A stretch of DNA of 64,000 nt from Eubacterium ruminantium (lineage in GTDB: Bacteria > Bacillota > Clostridia > Lachnospirales > Lachnospiraceae). A program made the position numbers and the translations under genes. This document shows positions 8,705 through 16,955 of this stretch, piece by piece. Below the pieces are notes generated by a model that did not search any database, was not told the DNA's origin, and worked only from the letters and a program-made list of their open reading frames with translations. The stretch covers positions 186,001 to 250,000 of the forward strand of contig NZ_FUXA01000005.1 in assembly GCF_900167085.1 (NCBI RefSeq), given 5' to 3'. Within the stretch, counting starts at the first letter, position 1; each line of letters opens with the position of its first letter.

Positions 8705-10354
8705 ATGGATCCGGAAAAGAAAAGAAGACTTGATGAATTTTTTACGGCATTCTCAACTGTGGCTGACGATGCGTATATCTTTATTTGTAATATGAAGGAA
8801 GATTATTCGCGCTGGGCTAAATCTGCAGTTGATTATTTTGATCTGCCGGGTGAATATATGCATAAGGCCGGTGAAATATGGGAAGAACATATTCATCCCG
8901 ATGATAGAGAAGATTATCGTAAGAGTATAAATGATATTTTCTCCGGAAAAGGTTCCGGCCATGATCTGCAGTATAGAGCCAAAGCACGAGATGGAAATTA
9001 CTGTGTCTGCACTTGCAGAGGTATAGTTATCAGAGACCAGGATGGTGTCCCTTTATATTTTGGCGGAGCCATCAAAAATCATGGTAATACGAGCTTTATC
9101 GATACTGTAACAGGACTCAGAAGTCTGTACGGATTTTTTGAAGATCTGAGAATTTTTCTTTTGAAGAAAAAACCGGGAACGATCATTCAGGTCGGTCTCA
9201 GCAATTTTTCTGCATTTAATGAAGTATATGGATATTCTTTCGGCAACAGAGTTTTGCAGACTTTAGCAAGAATACTGAAAGACAGATATTCTGAAATCGG
9301 ACTTGTTTACAGGCTTGATGGTACTAAATTTGCAATCATTTCCGACAATATGGATAGAGCCGATATAACGAGACGGTATACTGAATTGCGAGATCAACTG
9401 ACCGCAGGAATTATGGTTGATGAACATACTGTTACACTCAGTATTAACTGTGGATGTATTCAGGTTGATGATTTTGAGATAAGTGATAAGACGATTTATT
9501 CCTGCATGAAGTATGCATATTATGAATCTAAGAATTCTCATATGGGAGCCCTGAGCTTCTTTAATGATGAACTTAATGATATAAACAGGCTCCGTATGGA
9601 GAGACTGAATTATATAAGAAATTCCGTTAATGAAGGCTGCAAAGGATTTTTCCTTTGTTATCAGCCGATAGTTTTTACGGATGATTGTAAATTAAAAGGT
9701 GTCGAGGCATTAATAAGGTGGAAGGATGACAAATATGGTTTGGTTCCGCCGAATGATTTCATTCCTGTGCTTGAACAGGATGCGCTTTTCCCGACACTTG
9801 GCAGATGGATACTTTATACTGCCATGAAAGATGGCATGGAACTTATTAAGAAGTATCCGGATATTATAGTAAGTATCAATCTTTCATATGCTCAGCTGGA
9901 GAAAGAAGGTTTTATTGAAGAAGTGATGAGTATTCTTGAAGAAACCGGATTTCCGGCTAAGAATCTCTGTCTTGAGATTACCGAAAGATGCAGATTGATC
10001 GATACTGAACTTCTGAAAAATCTGATCATGCTTTTAAGAAATCACGGTATTAAAATAGCTCTTGATGATTTCGGTACAGGTTATTCGACTTTGGGGATTT
10101 TGAGAGAGATAGAAGTTGATACTGTTAAGATCGACAGAACATTTGTAATGAATATAGAAAAAAGCGAAAGAGACCGGGCGACTGTTAAATGCATTTCCGA
10201 GATTGCGGATGCATATGGCGCCGAGGTTTGTGTTGAAGGTGTTGAAACTGAGGCGATGATCGAACAGTTGAGAACATTAAAAGTTAATTCGCTTCAGGGA
10301 TATTATTTTTCAAAGCCTATAACGCTTGAGGATTTTTTAGGAAAAGAATTCTAA
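8705..10354 (+). CDS. PAS-GGDEF(degenerate)-EAL c-di-GMP phosphodiesterase
   Basis: Start taken at ATG 8705 with GGGGTGA just upstream; a TTG at 8666 is less likely. Domains for 549 residues: a PAS_3-type fold (about 10-120, with HPDDREDY), a GGDEF domain (about 130-290) whose signature reads DGTKF (205-209), and an EAL domain (about 300-545). The EAL motifs look intact: EALIRW (334-339), EITER, DDFGTGYS, VKIDR, VEGVET and a QGYYFSKP end. The diguanylate cyclase site is therefore probably inactive and may bind GTP as an allosteric domain, while the EAL part should cleave c-di-GMP. Soluble, cytosolic. It lies 23 bp before the RyR-domain gene, suggesting co-transcription. Confidence 0.9.
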   Translation: MDPEKKRRLDEFFTAFSTVADDAYIFICNMKEDYSRWAKSAVDYFDLPGEYMHKAGEIWEEHIHPDDREDYRKSINDIFSGKGSGHDLQYRAKARDGNYCVCTCRGIVIRDQDGVPLYFGGAIKNHGNTSFIDTVTGLRSLYGFFEDLRIFLLKKKPGTIIQVGLSNFSAFNEVYGYSFGNRVLQTLARILKDRYSEIGLVYRLDGTKFAIISDNMDRADITRRYTELRDQLTAGIMVDEHTVTLSINCGCIQVDDFEISDKTIYSCMKYAYYESKNSHMGALSFFNDELNDINRLRMERLNYIRNSVNEGCKGFFLCYQPIVFTDDCKLKGVEALIRWKDDKYGLVPPNDFIPVLEQDALFPTLGRWILYTAMKDGMELIKKYPDIIVSINLSYAQLEKEGFIEEVMSILEETGFPAKNLCLEITERCRLIDTELLKNLIMLLRNHGIKIALDDFGTGYSTLGILREIEVDTVKIDRTFVMNIEKSERDRATVKCISEIADAYGAEVCVEGVETEAMIEQLRTLKVNSLQGYYFSKPITLEDFLGKEF

Positions 10355-10377
10355 AATAGGAAACAGATACAGATATC

Positions 10378-11931
10378 ATGAACGGTGGAATAATTGCTAA
10401 AATAAGAAAATGGATAATACGTCTTGCCTGGATACCGCTTGTCTTTGGTGTTGTCGGGTATCATTTCATAGGTGACATCGAGCACGGAACGATGGGGCTT
10501 TATGAATCTTTATATGCAACCATCGCTCTTTATTTTATGAATCCGGACAGCGACATTAGTAATATTTACGTTCTTATAGCGAAATATTCATCGTTCCTTG
10601 TTGTTGCGGACGTTATGTTTGCGGTTTTTGAGTCGCTTCATGACTCACTTAAACATATCATTGTAAGTATGTATAATGATTCCACCGCCGTTTATACAGA
10701 TAATGAAGGCTGGGCCAGAGTTATAACGGATTACTGGAAACACAGTTATCTCGCTGTACCTGAAAAGCATGTTGGAAAACTTGAAAATACAAGAAGCCAT
10801 ATCATAATGTTTGATGATGATATGAAGAATCTTGAGATATATGAACATTGCAGAGATAACCTTAAGAAGAAGCACACTTATATCATGCTTAATCATACCG
10901 ATCCGTTTTTGATGGGAAAGTTTGATGATCCTTATTTGCATTATTTCAATATATATGAAATGATGGCCAGAAAATATTGGATGGAAAATGATATTTTCGA
11001 TGAGGTTGTTGGAAATAATGATACTTATAAGATAGCCATCACTTCATTTGAAGAGACAGGACGAGCTATATTCAGATATGGATTTATAAATAATGTGTAT
11101 ACATCCAGTCAGAAGATAGAATATCATATCTGGGGAGCGGATAAGAGCAGGGCTCTTTCCATAACAAAACTCTTTGAAGAAGATAGAAGGATAGAGAATT
11201 GTGACAGTGTGGTATTCCACGATAACGATCCTATCGAAGATATGGATATACTTAAAGAGATGTCCAGAATCATCATTACCGATATTGATGATACAAGAAT
11301 GCTTCAGGAACTTCTTCATGAAAGATATGATAAGAATATTTATTATTTCAGTGATAGAGGTGTTAAACTCGGAAATATTTACGGGAAAAAGGTTATTCCT
11401 TTTGGTGAACTGACCAGGATACTGACTACGCAAAATGTTAAAAAGGACAGACTTTCACTTCAGGGAATGCTCTTCAATTATGATTATCTTCTTCGTATAA
11501 AGAATAGTGGAATAGATAAAGAGCATGAACATTATAATGAAGATACAGACAGACTGGACAGTGCTAATCGTAAAAATCTGAGTGCTCCGACAGAAGGTAT
11601 AGACAAGAAGATCGAAAAGGATATAAGAGATGCATGGAAGGAACTTAACGGTTTCCTTAAAGGCTCAAATATTGCCAGAGCGGATCATTACTGGATCGAG
11701 AAAAAACTCGCTGATGAAGGTAAGGCCGACAATGAAGAAATCTGTATAATCGAGCATAACAGATGGTGCAGATATCACCTGATAAATGGATGGAAGTACG
11801 GAAAAGAAAAGGACAGAGAGAAGGGAACGCATCCGCTTCTTGTACCGTATGATGAATTAGGTGAAGATGAAAAAATGAAGGATGATATTTTTGATCCTGT
11901 AATTAAGAATGAGATAGAAAAGTTGCTTTAA
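10378..11931 (+). CDS. RyR-domain protein with two-helix, channel-like N-terminus
   Basis: A 517-residue protein with three parts. (1) Two hydrophobic helices (about 11-31 and 61-85) flank an amphipathic stretch LYESLYATIALYF, like the outer helix-pore helix-inner helix of small ion channels, but no TVGYG filter is present. (2) About 100-400: alpha/beta region with Rossmann-like strands (HIIMFDDD; EYHIWGADKSRALSI), resembling the TrkA-N/RCK arrangement of Castor-type channels. (3) About 435-505: a RyR repeat, with EHNRWCRYH, NGWKYG and HPLLVPYDEL. RyR repeats occur in animal ryanodine receptors and in scattered bacterial proteins. The gene follows an EAL phosphodiesterase by 23 bp. A ligand-gated channel is plausible; ligand and ion are unknown. 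The ribosome site is weak. Confidence 0.72.
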   Translation: MNGGIIAKIRKWIIRLAWIPLVFGVVGYHFIGDIEHGTMGLYESLYATIALYFMNPDSDISNIYVLIAKYSSFLVVADVMFAVFESLHDSLKHIIVSMYNDSTAVYTDNEGWARVITDYWKHSYLAVPEKHVGKLENTRSHIIMFDDDMKNLEIYEHCRDNLKKKHTYIMLNHTDPFLMGKFDDPYLHYFNIYEMMARKYWMENDIFDEVVGNNDTYKIAITSFEETGRAIFRYGFINNVYTSSQKIEYHIWGADKSRALSITKLFEEDRRIENCDSVVFHDNDPIEDMDILKEMSRIIITDIDDTRMLQELLHERYDKNIYYFSDRGVKLGNIYGKKVIPFGELTRILTTQNVKKDRLSLQGMLFNYDYLLRIKNSGIDKEHEHYNEDTDRLDSANRKNLSAPTEGIDKKIEKDIRDAWKELNGFLKGSNIARADHYWIEKKLADEGKADNEEICIIEHNRWCRYHLINGWKYGKEKDREKGTHPLLVPYDELGEDEKMKDDIFDPVIKNEIEKLL

Positions 11932-11933
11932 TT

Positions 11934-11973
11934 TTACCCGATAATTTTGCGAAGTTATCGGGTAATTTTTTTA
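11934..11973 (+). terminator. Terminator after the RyR-domain gene
   Basis: TTACCCGATAA pairs perfectly with TTATCGGGTAA over a 10-nt loop, followed by eight T residues. It marks the end of the EAL-RyR unit. Confidence 0.92.
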
Positions 11974-12027
11974 TTTGAATAAGGTATATTTAAAGATGCA
12001 ATATTAATTGTTACAGGAGGGTATGAG

Positions 12028-14544
12028 GTGAGAAAGATAAAAGGAGTTTTGGCAGTTGGAATGGCTGCTGCTATGATGTTATCTGCCACAGCGTGCGGCA
12101 AGAAAAAGGATGAGGCAACAAGTAATGATACAGCAGCGGTAACAACAGAGGCTGCTACATCAACTGTTGCGGAGGTTGAGATTGATGAGGATAATATCCT
12201 TGTAAATCCTTACTTTTTAGATGACGATGTTACAGCATGGCAGGCAGGACAGGGATCTTCAAAAGTTGGTATAGCTGATGAATCAGTCCCTCTTCCGGAT
12301 GGTTACAGAAGATGCGCGGTAATTGACAGAGATCCGGAATCATCTTCACCATATGACTGTTTTGCACAGGATATTACATCAAGTATTTCCAAGGGAACAG
12401 AATATCAGTTTGAATTTTATGCTATGCTTTCTTCGGATTATGAAGGAGCACCTGCTGAGCAGAGAACCGTTGAATTTGCACCATATATTACAGCAAATGG
12501 TTCAACAACATATCTTGGTTCATATTCAGCAGAGATTACAGGTGTTTCAAGTCAGCCCCTTGAACCTGGAAAGTGGACAAGATTTGCCGGAACATTTACT
12601 CCACAGTGGAGTGGAAATCTTGATCAGGCAGTTATAAGAGTTATTGAGCAGGGTACAGATTACGGTAACGGTGATTGCGTAAAGGGTGATTACTATATCG
12701 CAGGATTCAAGCTTCTTGGTGAGAAGGCTGAGCCGGTAGTATATAGTGTTGAGAAGGATATTCCTTCGCTTGCATCAGTTGTTTCATCAGAAGATGGACT
12801 CGGTGCGGATTCTATTTGCGGCACAGCTGTTACAGGTTCTGAGATAGATGATGAATTTATCCAGGAACTTATTTCAAAGCATTTCAATGCAGTAACACTT
12901 GGAAATGAACTTAAAATGGATGCTGTCTTCGGTTATAGCAATGACACAGTTCCTGCTATAGAAGATGAAGAAGCAGATATAAACGGAGAGAAGATCAAGG
13001 TTCCTGTTATGGATCATTCCAGAGCAGATAAGATTCTTGATAAGATTCTCGAGATCAATGAGAAGAACGGAGCAAATATCAAAGTCAGAGGTCATGTACT
13101 TGTATGGCATTCACAGGCTCCTGAATGGTTCTTCCACGAAGATTATGATAAGACAAAGCCATATGTTGATAAAGATACTATGAACCTCAGACTTGAGTGG
13201 TACATCAGAGAACTTCTTAATTACTACACAGGTCCTGACAGTAAGTATAGAGATCTTTTCTACGGATGGGATGTCGTAAATGAAGCAATCAGCGACGGAA
13301 CAGGTACATACAGAACAGATGAAGAGCCGGGTGCAGATCAGCTTTCTGATTCAACACATGGTTCAAAGTCAAGCTGGTGGAAAGTGTACGGCAGCAATGA
13401 ATTCATTATAAATGCATTTAAGTATGCAAACAGATATGCACCTGCAACACTCAAACTTTATTACAATGATTACAATGAGTGTGATGCAACAAAAGAAGCA
13501 GGTATTATTGAACTTATCAATGCTGTTAAAGAAGCAGACGGAACACGTATTGACGGTTTCGGTATGCAGGGACATTATTCGGTAAATGCTCCTACAGTTG
13601 ACAGAATTAAAGAAGCAATCCAGGATTATTCTCAGGTTGTTGATGAAGTTATGATCACAGAGTTCGATGTTAAGGCCGGACTTGGTTATGACGGAACAGA
13701 CGAAACAAAGGATAAGGAATATACAAAGCAGGCACATTATTTCAGAAAGATTTATGAAGCAGCTAAGGCATTAAATGCAGAAGGTGTTCATTTCAGCGGA
13801 ATCACTATGTGGGGTGTTGTTGATAAATATTCATGGCTTCAGTCTCAGAATAATGTAGGTGGTTCATCAGACGGAACTTCACTTCAGTGTCCACTTCTCT
13901 TTGATGATAACTATCAGGCTAAGCCTGCATATTGGGCATTTGTAGATCCTTCTAAGCTTGGTGAAGAACCGGTTGTTGTTCGTCCTGAGATTAATATCAA
14001 GAAGGGAAGCGCAACAGTTGATGGAGACATCGAAGAAGCATGGGATGCAGCAGAGGCAGTGTCTCTTTCTATAAAGCTTGGTTCAGATATCAGTGCTGAC
14101 GGAAAGCTTCTTTGGGATGAAGAGAATCTCTATGTTCTTGTTGATGTAAAGGATAGCGTTCTCAATGAGGATAGCGAAGATGATTATCAGCAGGATTCCG
14201 TTGAAATCTTTGTAGATGAGAATAACGGAAAGAGCGGCGGTTATGAAGCTGATGATAAGCAGTACAGAATAAGCTTCTCAAATAAGCAGAGCTTTAACGG
14301 TGAGAAGTGCGTAGCAGAGAATATTACTTCAGCTACAAAGAAGACAGATGACGGATATGTTGTTGAAGCTGCTATTAAGTGGACAGATATCACACCTGAG
14401 GTTGGCGGAAAGGCCGGTGTTGAACTCCAGGTAAATGATGCAACAGCAGAAGGTGTCAGATGTGGTACTATAAGCTGGGCTGATGATACAGGAACAGGAT
14501 ATATGAGTCCTGAAGTATTCGGTACAGTTGTATTCGAAGAATAA
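12028..14544 (+). CDS. Lipid-anchored endo-1,4-beta-xylanase, CBM22-GH10-CBM9
   Basis: GTG start with AGGAGG upstream. A lipoprotein signal ends at LSATAC, so the enzyme should be tethered to the outer membrane face by its cysteine. A Thr/Ala-rich acidic linker leads to a CBM22-like domain (about 55-235), the GH10 barrel (about 255-650) and a CBM9/DOMON-like domain (about 655-838). Catalytic residues are visible: acid/base E419 in WDVVNEA and nucleophile E545 in ITEFD; HVLVWHSQ is the GH10 strand motif. It cleaves xylan backbones at the cell surface. A monocistronic unit between two terminators. Family assignment is secure for GH10, good for CBM9, fair for CBM22. Confidence 0.93.
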   Translation: MRKIKGVLAVGMAAAMMLSATACGKKKDEATSNDTAAVTTEAATSTVAEVEIDEDNILVNPYFLDDDVTAWQAGQGSSKVGIADESVPLPDGYRRCAVIDRDPESSSPYDCFAQDITSSISKGTEYQFEFYAMLSSDYEGAPAEQRTVEFAPYITANGSTTYLGSYSAEITGVSSQPLEPGKWTRFAGTFTPQWSGNLDQAVIRVIEQGTDYGNGDCVKGDYYIAGFKLLGEKAEPVVYSVEKDIPSLASVVSSEDGLGADSICGTAVTGSEIDDEFIQELISKHFNAVTLGNELKMDAVFGYSNDTVPAIEDEEADINGEKIKVPVMDHSRADKILDKILEINEKNGANIKVRGHVLVWHSQAPEWFFHEDYDKTKPYVDKDTMNLRLEWYIRELLNYYTGPDSKYRDLFYGWDVVNEAISDGTGTYRTDEEPGADQLSDSTHGSKSSWWKVYGSNEFIINAFKYANRYAPATLKLYYNDYNECDATKEAGIIELINAVKEADGTRIDGFGMQGHYSVNAPTVDRIKEAIQDYSQVVDEVMITEFDVKAGLGYDGTDETKDKEYTKQAHYFRKIYEAAKALNAEGVHFSGITMWGVVDKYSWLQSQNNVGGSSDGTSLQCPLLFDDNYQAKPAYWAFVDPSKLGEEPVVVRPEINIKKGSATVDGDIEEAWDAAEAVSLSIKLGSDISADGKLLWDEENLYVLVDVKDSVLNEDSEDDYQQDSVEIFVDENNGKSGGYEADDKQYRISFSNKQSFNGEKCVAENITSATKKTDDGYVVEAAIKWTDITPEVGGKAGVELQVNDATAEGVRCGTISWADDTGTGYMSPEVFGTVVFEE

Positions 14545-14574
14545 TAACAGACACAGATAAATAAAGATGCGAAT

Positions 14575-14657
14575 ATACCCCCCCGGGAATATGCGGATTA
14601 GAGATGCGCGAAATGGAAACTTTAGCATTTATAATCTAAGATCCCGGGGGTATTTTT
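14575..14657 (+). terminator. Terminator of the xylanase gene, with long internal loop
   Basis: ATACCCCCCCGGGA pairs with TCCCGGGGGTAT (two extra C) and is followed by a T-run. The 53-nt loop can fold further (TTAGA with TCTAA). The G/C-rich stem stands out in this AT-rich DNA. Confidence 0.85.
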
Positions 14658-14721
14658 ATAAAAAGAAACAGTAAGTATACTTTTGCTACTAAGGGTAGCG
14701 GAATATGCAAAGAACCCTATA

Positions 14722-14784
14722 TTGTAAAAAAAAATACTCTATGTTATATTTAAGTCGCTGAATGAAACTGTTGCCAAAACAGTT
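14722..14784 (+). promoter_or_regulatory. Promoter and downstream palindrome of the two-component operon
   Basis: TTGTAA (14722-14727), a 17-bp spacer and TATATT (14745-14750) form the promoter. Downstream of the predicted start lies an inverted repeat AACTGTT-gccaa-AACAGTT (14766-14784), which could be an operator or an RNA hairpin in the leader. No regulator can be assigned. Confidence 0.55.
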
Positions 14785-14807
14785 ATGAAATTATAGAGGA
14801 TATCCTA

Positions 14808-15470
14808 ATGAGTAGAATATTGGTTGTTGAAGATGAGGAAGCTATTTCCAGAATGATAGCTGTTAATCTTGAATATTCAGGTTATACGCCTGTCGTATTC
14901 GGAGATGGAAAAGAAGCAGCTGACTCACTTATGATAGATCATGATTACGATCTCGCACTTTTGGATGTGATGCTTCCGGGAATGGACGGATTTAAATTAT
15001 TTGAAGTAGTTAAATCAAGAGGCATTCCGGCTATATTTCTTACAGCAAAGGATGATATCGCATCAAAAGTAACAGGGCTTAAAGAAGGTGCGGAAGATTA
15101 TATTGTAAAACCTTTTGAGGTTTTGGAACTAATGGTCAGGATAGAAAAGGTTCTTGAAAGAACAGGGGCTTTCAATGATGTCATAAATATCTGTGGCCTG
15201 GAAATAGATTTGAATGCCATGACAGTTAAACGTAATGGTGAGGAGATTCATCTTAAAGCGATGGAATTTAAGCTCCTTGAAGTGTTGGTTCGTAATAAGA
15301 ATAAGGCCATTTCAAGAGAAAAGCTTTTGAGCATGGTATGGGGTGATGATTATTTCGGAGAGACAAGAACAGTTGATGTTCATGTAGGACAATTGCGTAA
15401 GAAGTTGGGGCTTGAAGATGATATAAAGACTATACACAGATTCGGTTACAGGTTAGAGGTAAAAAAGTGA
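14808..15470 (+). CDS. OmpR/PhoB-type response regulator
   Basis: Receiver domain (about 1-120) with acidic pocket E8-D9, phospho-acceptor D53 in LALLDVMLPGMDG, the LTAKDD threonine/lysine region and KPFEVLEL; then a winged-helix trans_reg_C domain (about 128-218) with LTAMEFKLLE-type helix, TVDVHVGQLRKKL recognition helix and HRFGYRLE wing. Full family length (220 residues). The stop overlaps the kinase's GTG start by 4 bp, so the pair is translationally coupled. OmpR-class regulators bind direct repeats of about 11 bp; such a repeat (TTTACA-N5-TTTACA at 16850) stands before the lipoprotein gene just after the pair and is a candidate target. Confidence 0.95.
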   Translation: MSRILVVEDEEAISRMIAVNLEYSGYTPVVFGDGKEAADSLMIDHDYDLALLDVMLPGMDGFKLFEVVKSRGIPAIFLTAKDDIASKVTGLKEGAEDYIVKPFEVLELMVRIEKVLERTGAFNDVINICGLEIDLNAMTVKRNGEEIHLKAMEFKLLEVLVRNKNKAISREKLLSMVWGDDYFGETRTVDVHVGQLRKKLGLEDDIKTIHRFGYRLEVKK

Positions 15471-16849
15471 AACTCAAGAAGAAGCTCATCGTGATAACAT
15501 GTTTTGCCGCAACTGTATTTGGTATAGTTAGCGGCATAATTAATATGATGATCATGAAAAACAGTATGATCAGCGAGGCCAATGCCCAGGCTTCAATAAG
15601 AGCAAGAGAGATTTTTAATGTATTTGAGAAAAGAATAGATTCCGGAATTTCCGAATATTCTATGAATTATTTGTTAAAGACAGATAATAATTGGAGAAAT
15701 GTAGTATATATAAATAAGCAGGGAAGTTCCGAAAGGACAGCTGTTTATAATCAAACGATATTTGATTATGATCAACTGAGTAAAGCGGCAGTCAGAATCT
15801 CGAGTTATTCGTATGATAAAATATCCATAGACAGGCCGAAGCTTGAATATGATGGAGGATTATATTTTGTCAGCTATGAAATCATAGGCGATTATGAATT
15901 GTTCAGATTATATGAAGTGACTGATGTATTTGAAAGATTTGAAAAACATGTACAGATGTATGTATTTATCGGACTTGGGTTACTGAGTGTAATAATACTT
16001 GTACTGATCATCATAATGAGAAAAGTACTGCTTCCGCTTAAGAGTTTATCGGAAGCAGCAACCGATATGGCCGGCGGTGACTACTCTAAAAGAGTTGAAG
16101 TTAAGACGAAGGATGAGATTGGAATTCTTGCGGAGCACTTCAATGTAATGGCTGAAGCGGTGGAAACAGAGAATAAAAAAATCCTGGAGTCTGAACGAAA
16201 GAAGACCCTTATGATGGGTAATCTTTCTCATGAACTTAAAACTCCGATGACAGCAATAGCAGGATATGCGGAAACGCTTCTTTCTTCAAAACTTACGGAA
16301 GAACAGCAAAATGAAGCGCTTTATTATATATATACAGAAACAAACAGACTTGGAAGACTTTCAAAGAAAATGATGAGACTGCTGGATCTTTCAGAAGGCG
16401 AAGCGGTTGAAAAGAAAAAGATTTATATAGATGAACTTTTTGAAAGTATCAAAGAGACAATGTCTGTCAGATTGAAAGAAAAGAATATAGATCTTATTAC
16501 TGAGACGGACGTGGATGCAATTACTTCAGATGAAGATCTTATAAAAGATGTAATAATAAATCTTTTGGATAACAGTATTAAAGCTTCCGACACAGGAAGC
16601 AGGATTTATTTGACATTTAAGGATAAAGTTCTTTCGGTGAAAGACGAAGGAATCGGAATCCCAAAGAAAGATTTAGATTCGGTTACGGAAGCATTTTACC
16701 GTGTCGATAAATCAAGATCCCGTAAGGAAGGCGGAGCAGGACTTGGCCTTTCAATCATAAAGCTGATACTTGATAAGTTAGGTGCAAAAATGGAAATGGA
16801 AAGTAGTCCCGGCGAAGGAACAGAAGTCAGGATTACAGGAATTAACTAA
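15467..16849 (+). CDS. Membrane sensor histidine kinase, partner of the preceding regulator
   Basis: GTG start overlapping the regulator's TGA. Two membrane helices (about 7-27 and 163-184) enclose an extracellular sensor of about 135 residues without a recognisable ligand motif. A HAMP linker (PLKSLSEAATDMAGGDYSKR) follows, then HisKA with H255 in NLSHELKTP, and HATPase_c with N box (NLLDNSIKAS), G1 (DEGIGIP) and G2 (GAGLGLSI). It is expected to autophosphorylate H255 and pass phosphate to D53 of its partner. The signal is unknown; the following lipoprotein gene makes an envelope signal plausible. Confidence 0.95.
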   Translation: MKLKKKLIVITCFAATVFGIVSGIINMMIMKNSMISEANAQASIRAREIFNVFEKRIDSGISEYSMNYLLKTDNNWRNVVYINKQGSSERTAVYNQTIFDYDQLSKAAVRISSYSYDKISIDRPKLEYDGGLYFVSYEIIGDYELFRLYEVTDVFERFEKHVQMYVFIGLGLLSVIILVLIIIMRKVLLPLKSLSEAATDMAGGDYSKRVEVKTKDEIGILAEHFNVMAEAVETENKKILESERKKTLMMGNLSHELKTPMTAIAGYAETLLSSKLTEEQQNEALYYIYTETNRLGRLSKKMMRLLDLSEGEAVEKKKIYIDELFESIKETMSVRLKEKNIDLITETDVDAITSDEDLIKDVIINLLDNSIKASDTGSRIYLTFKDKVLSVKDEGIGIPKKDLDSVTEAFYRVDKSRSRKEGGAGLGLSIIKLILDKLGAKMEMESSPGEGTEVRITGIN

Positions 16850-16890
16850 TTTACAACTTGTTTACAAGTAGATGAATACTTGATTTATAA
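16850..16890 (+). promoter_or_regulatory. PhoP/WalR-like direct repeat and promoter before the lipoprotein gene
   Basis: TTTACA-ACTTG-TTTACA (16850-16866) fits the PhoP-box form of Bacillus (TTWACA repeats with about 5-bp spacing); read on the other strand it is TGTAAA-N5-TGTAAA, the WalR-box form. The second hexamer can also serve as -35, with TTTATA (16884-16889) as -10 at 17 bp. It begins at the base after the kinase stop codon. Confidence 0.55.
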
Positions 16891-16955
16891 AAGAATATTA
16901 TCATTAAGCCATGATATATATATTTCATTTCAAAGGTGAAAGGGAGAGGCTGAAA

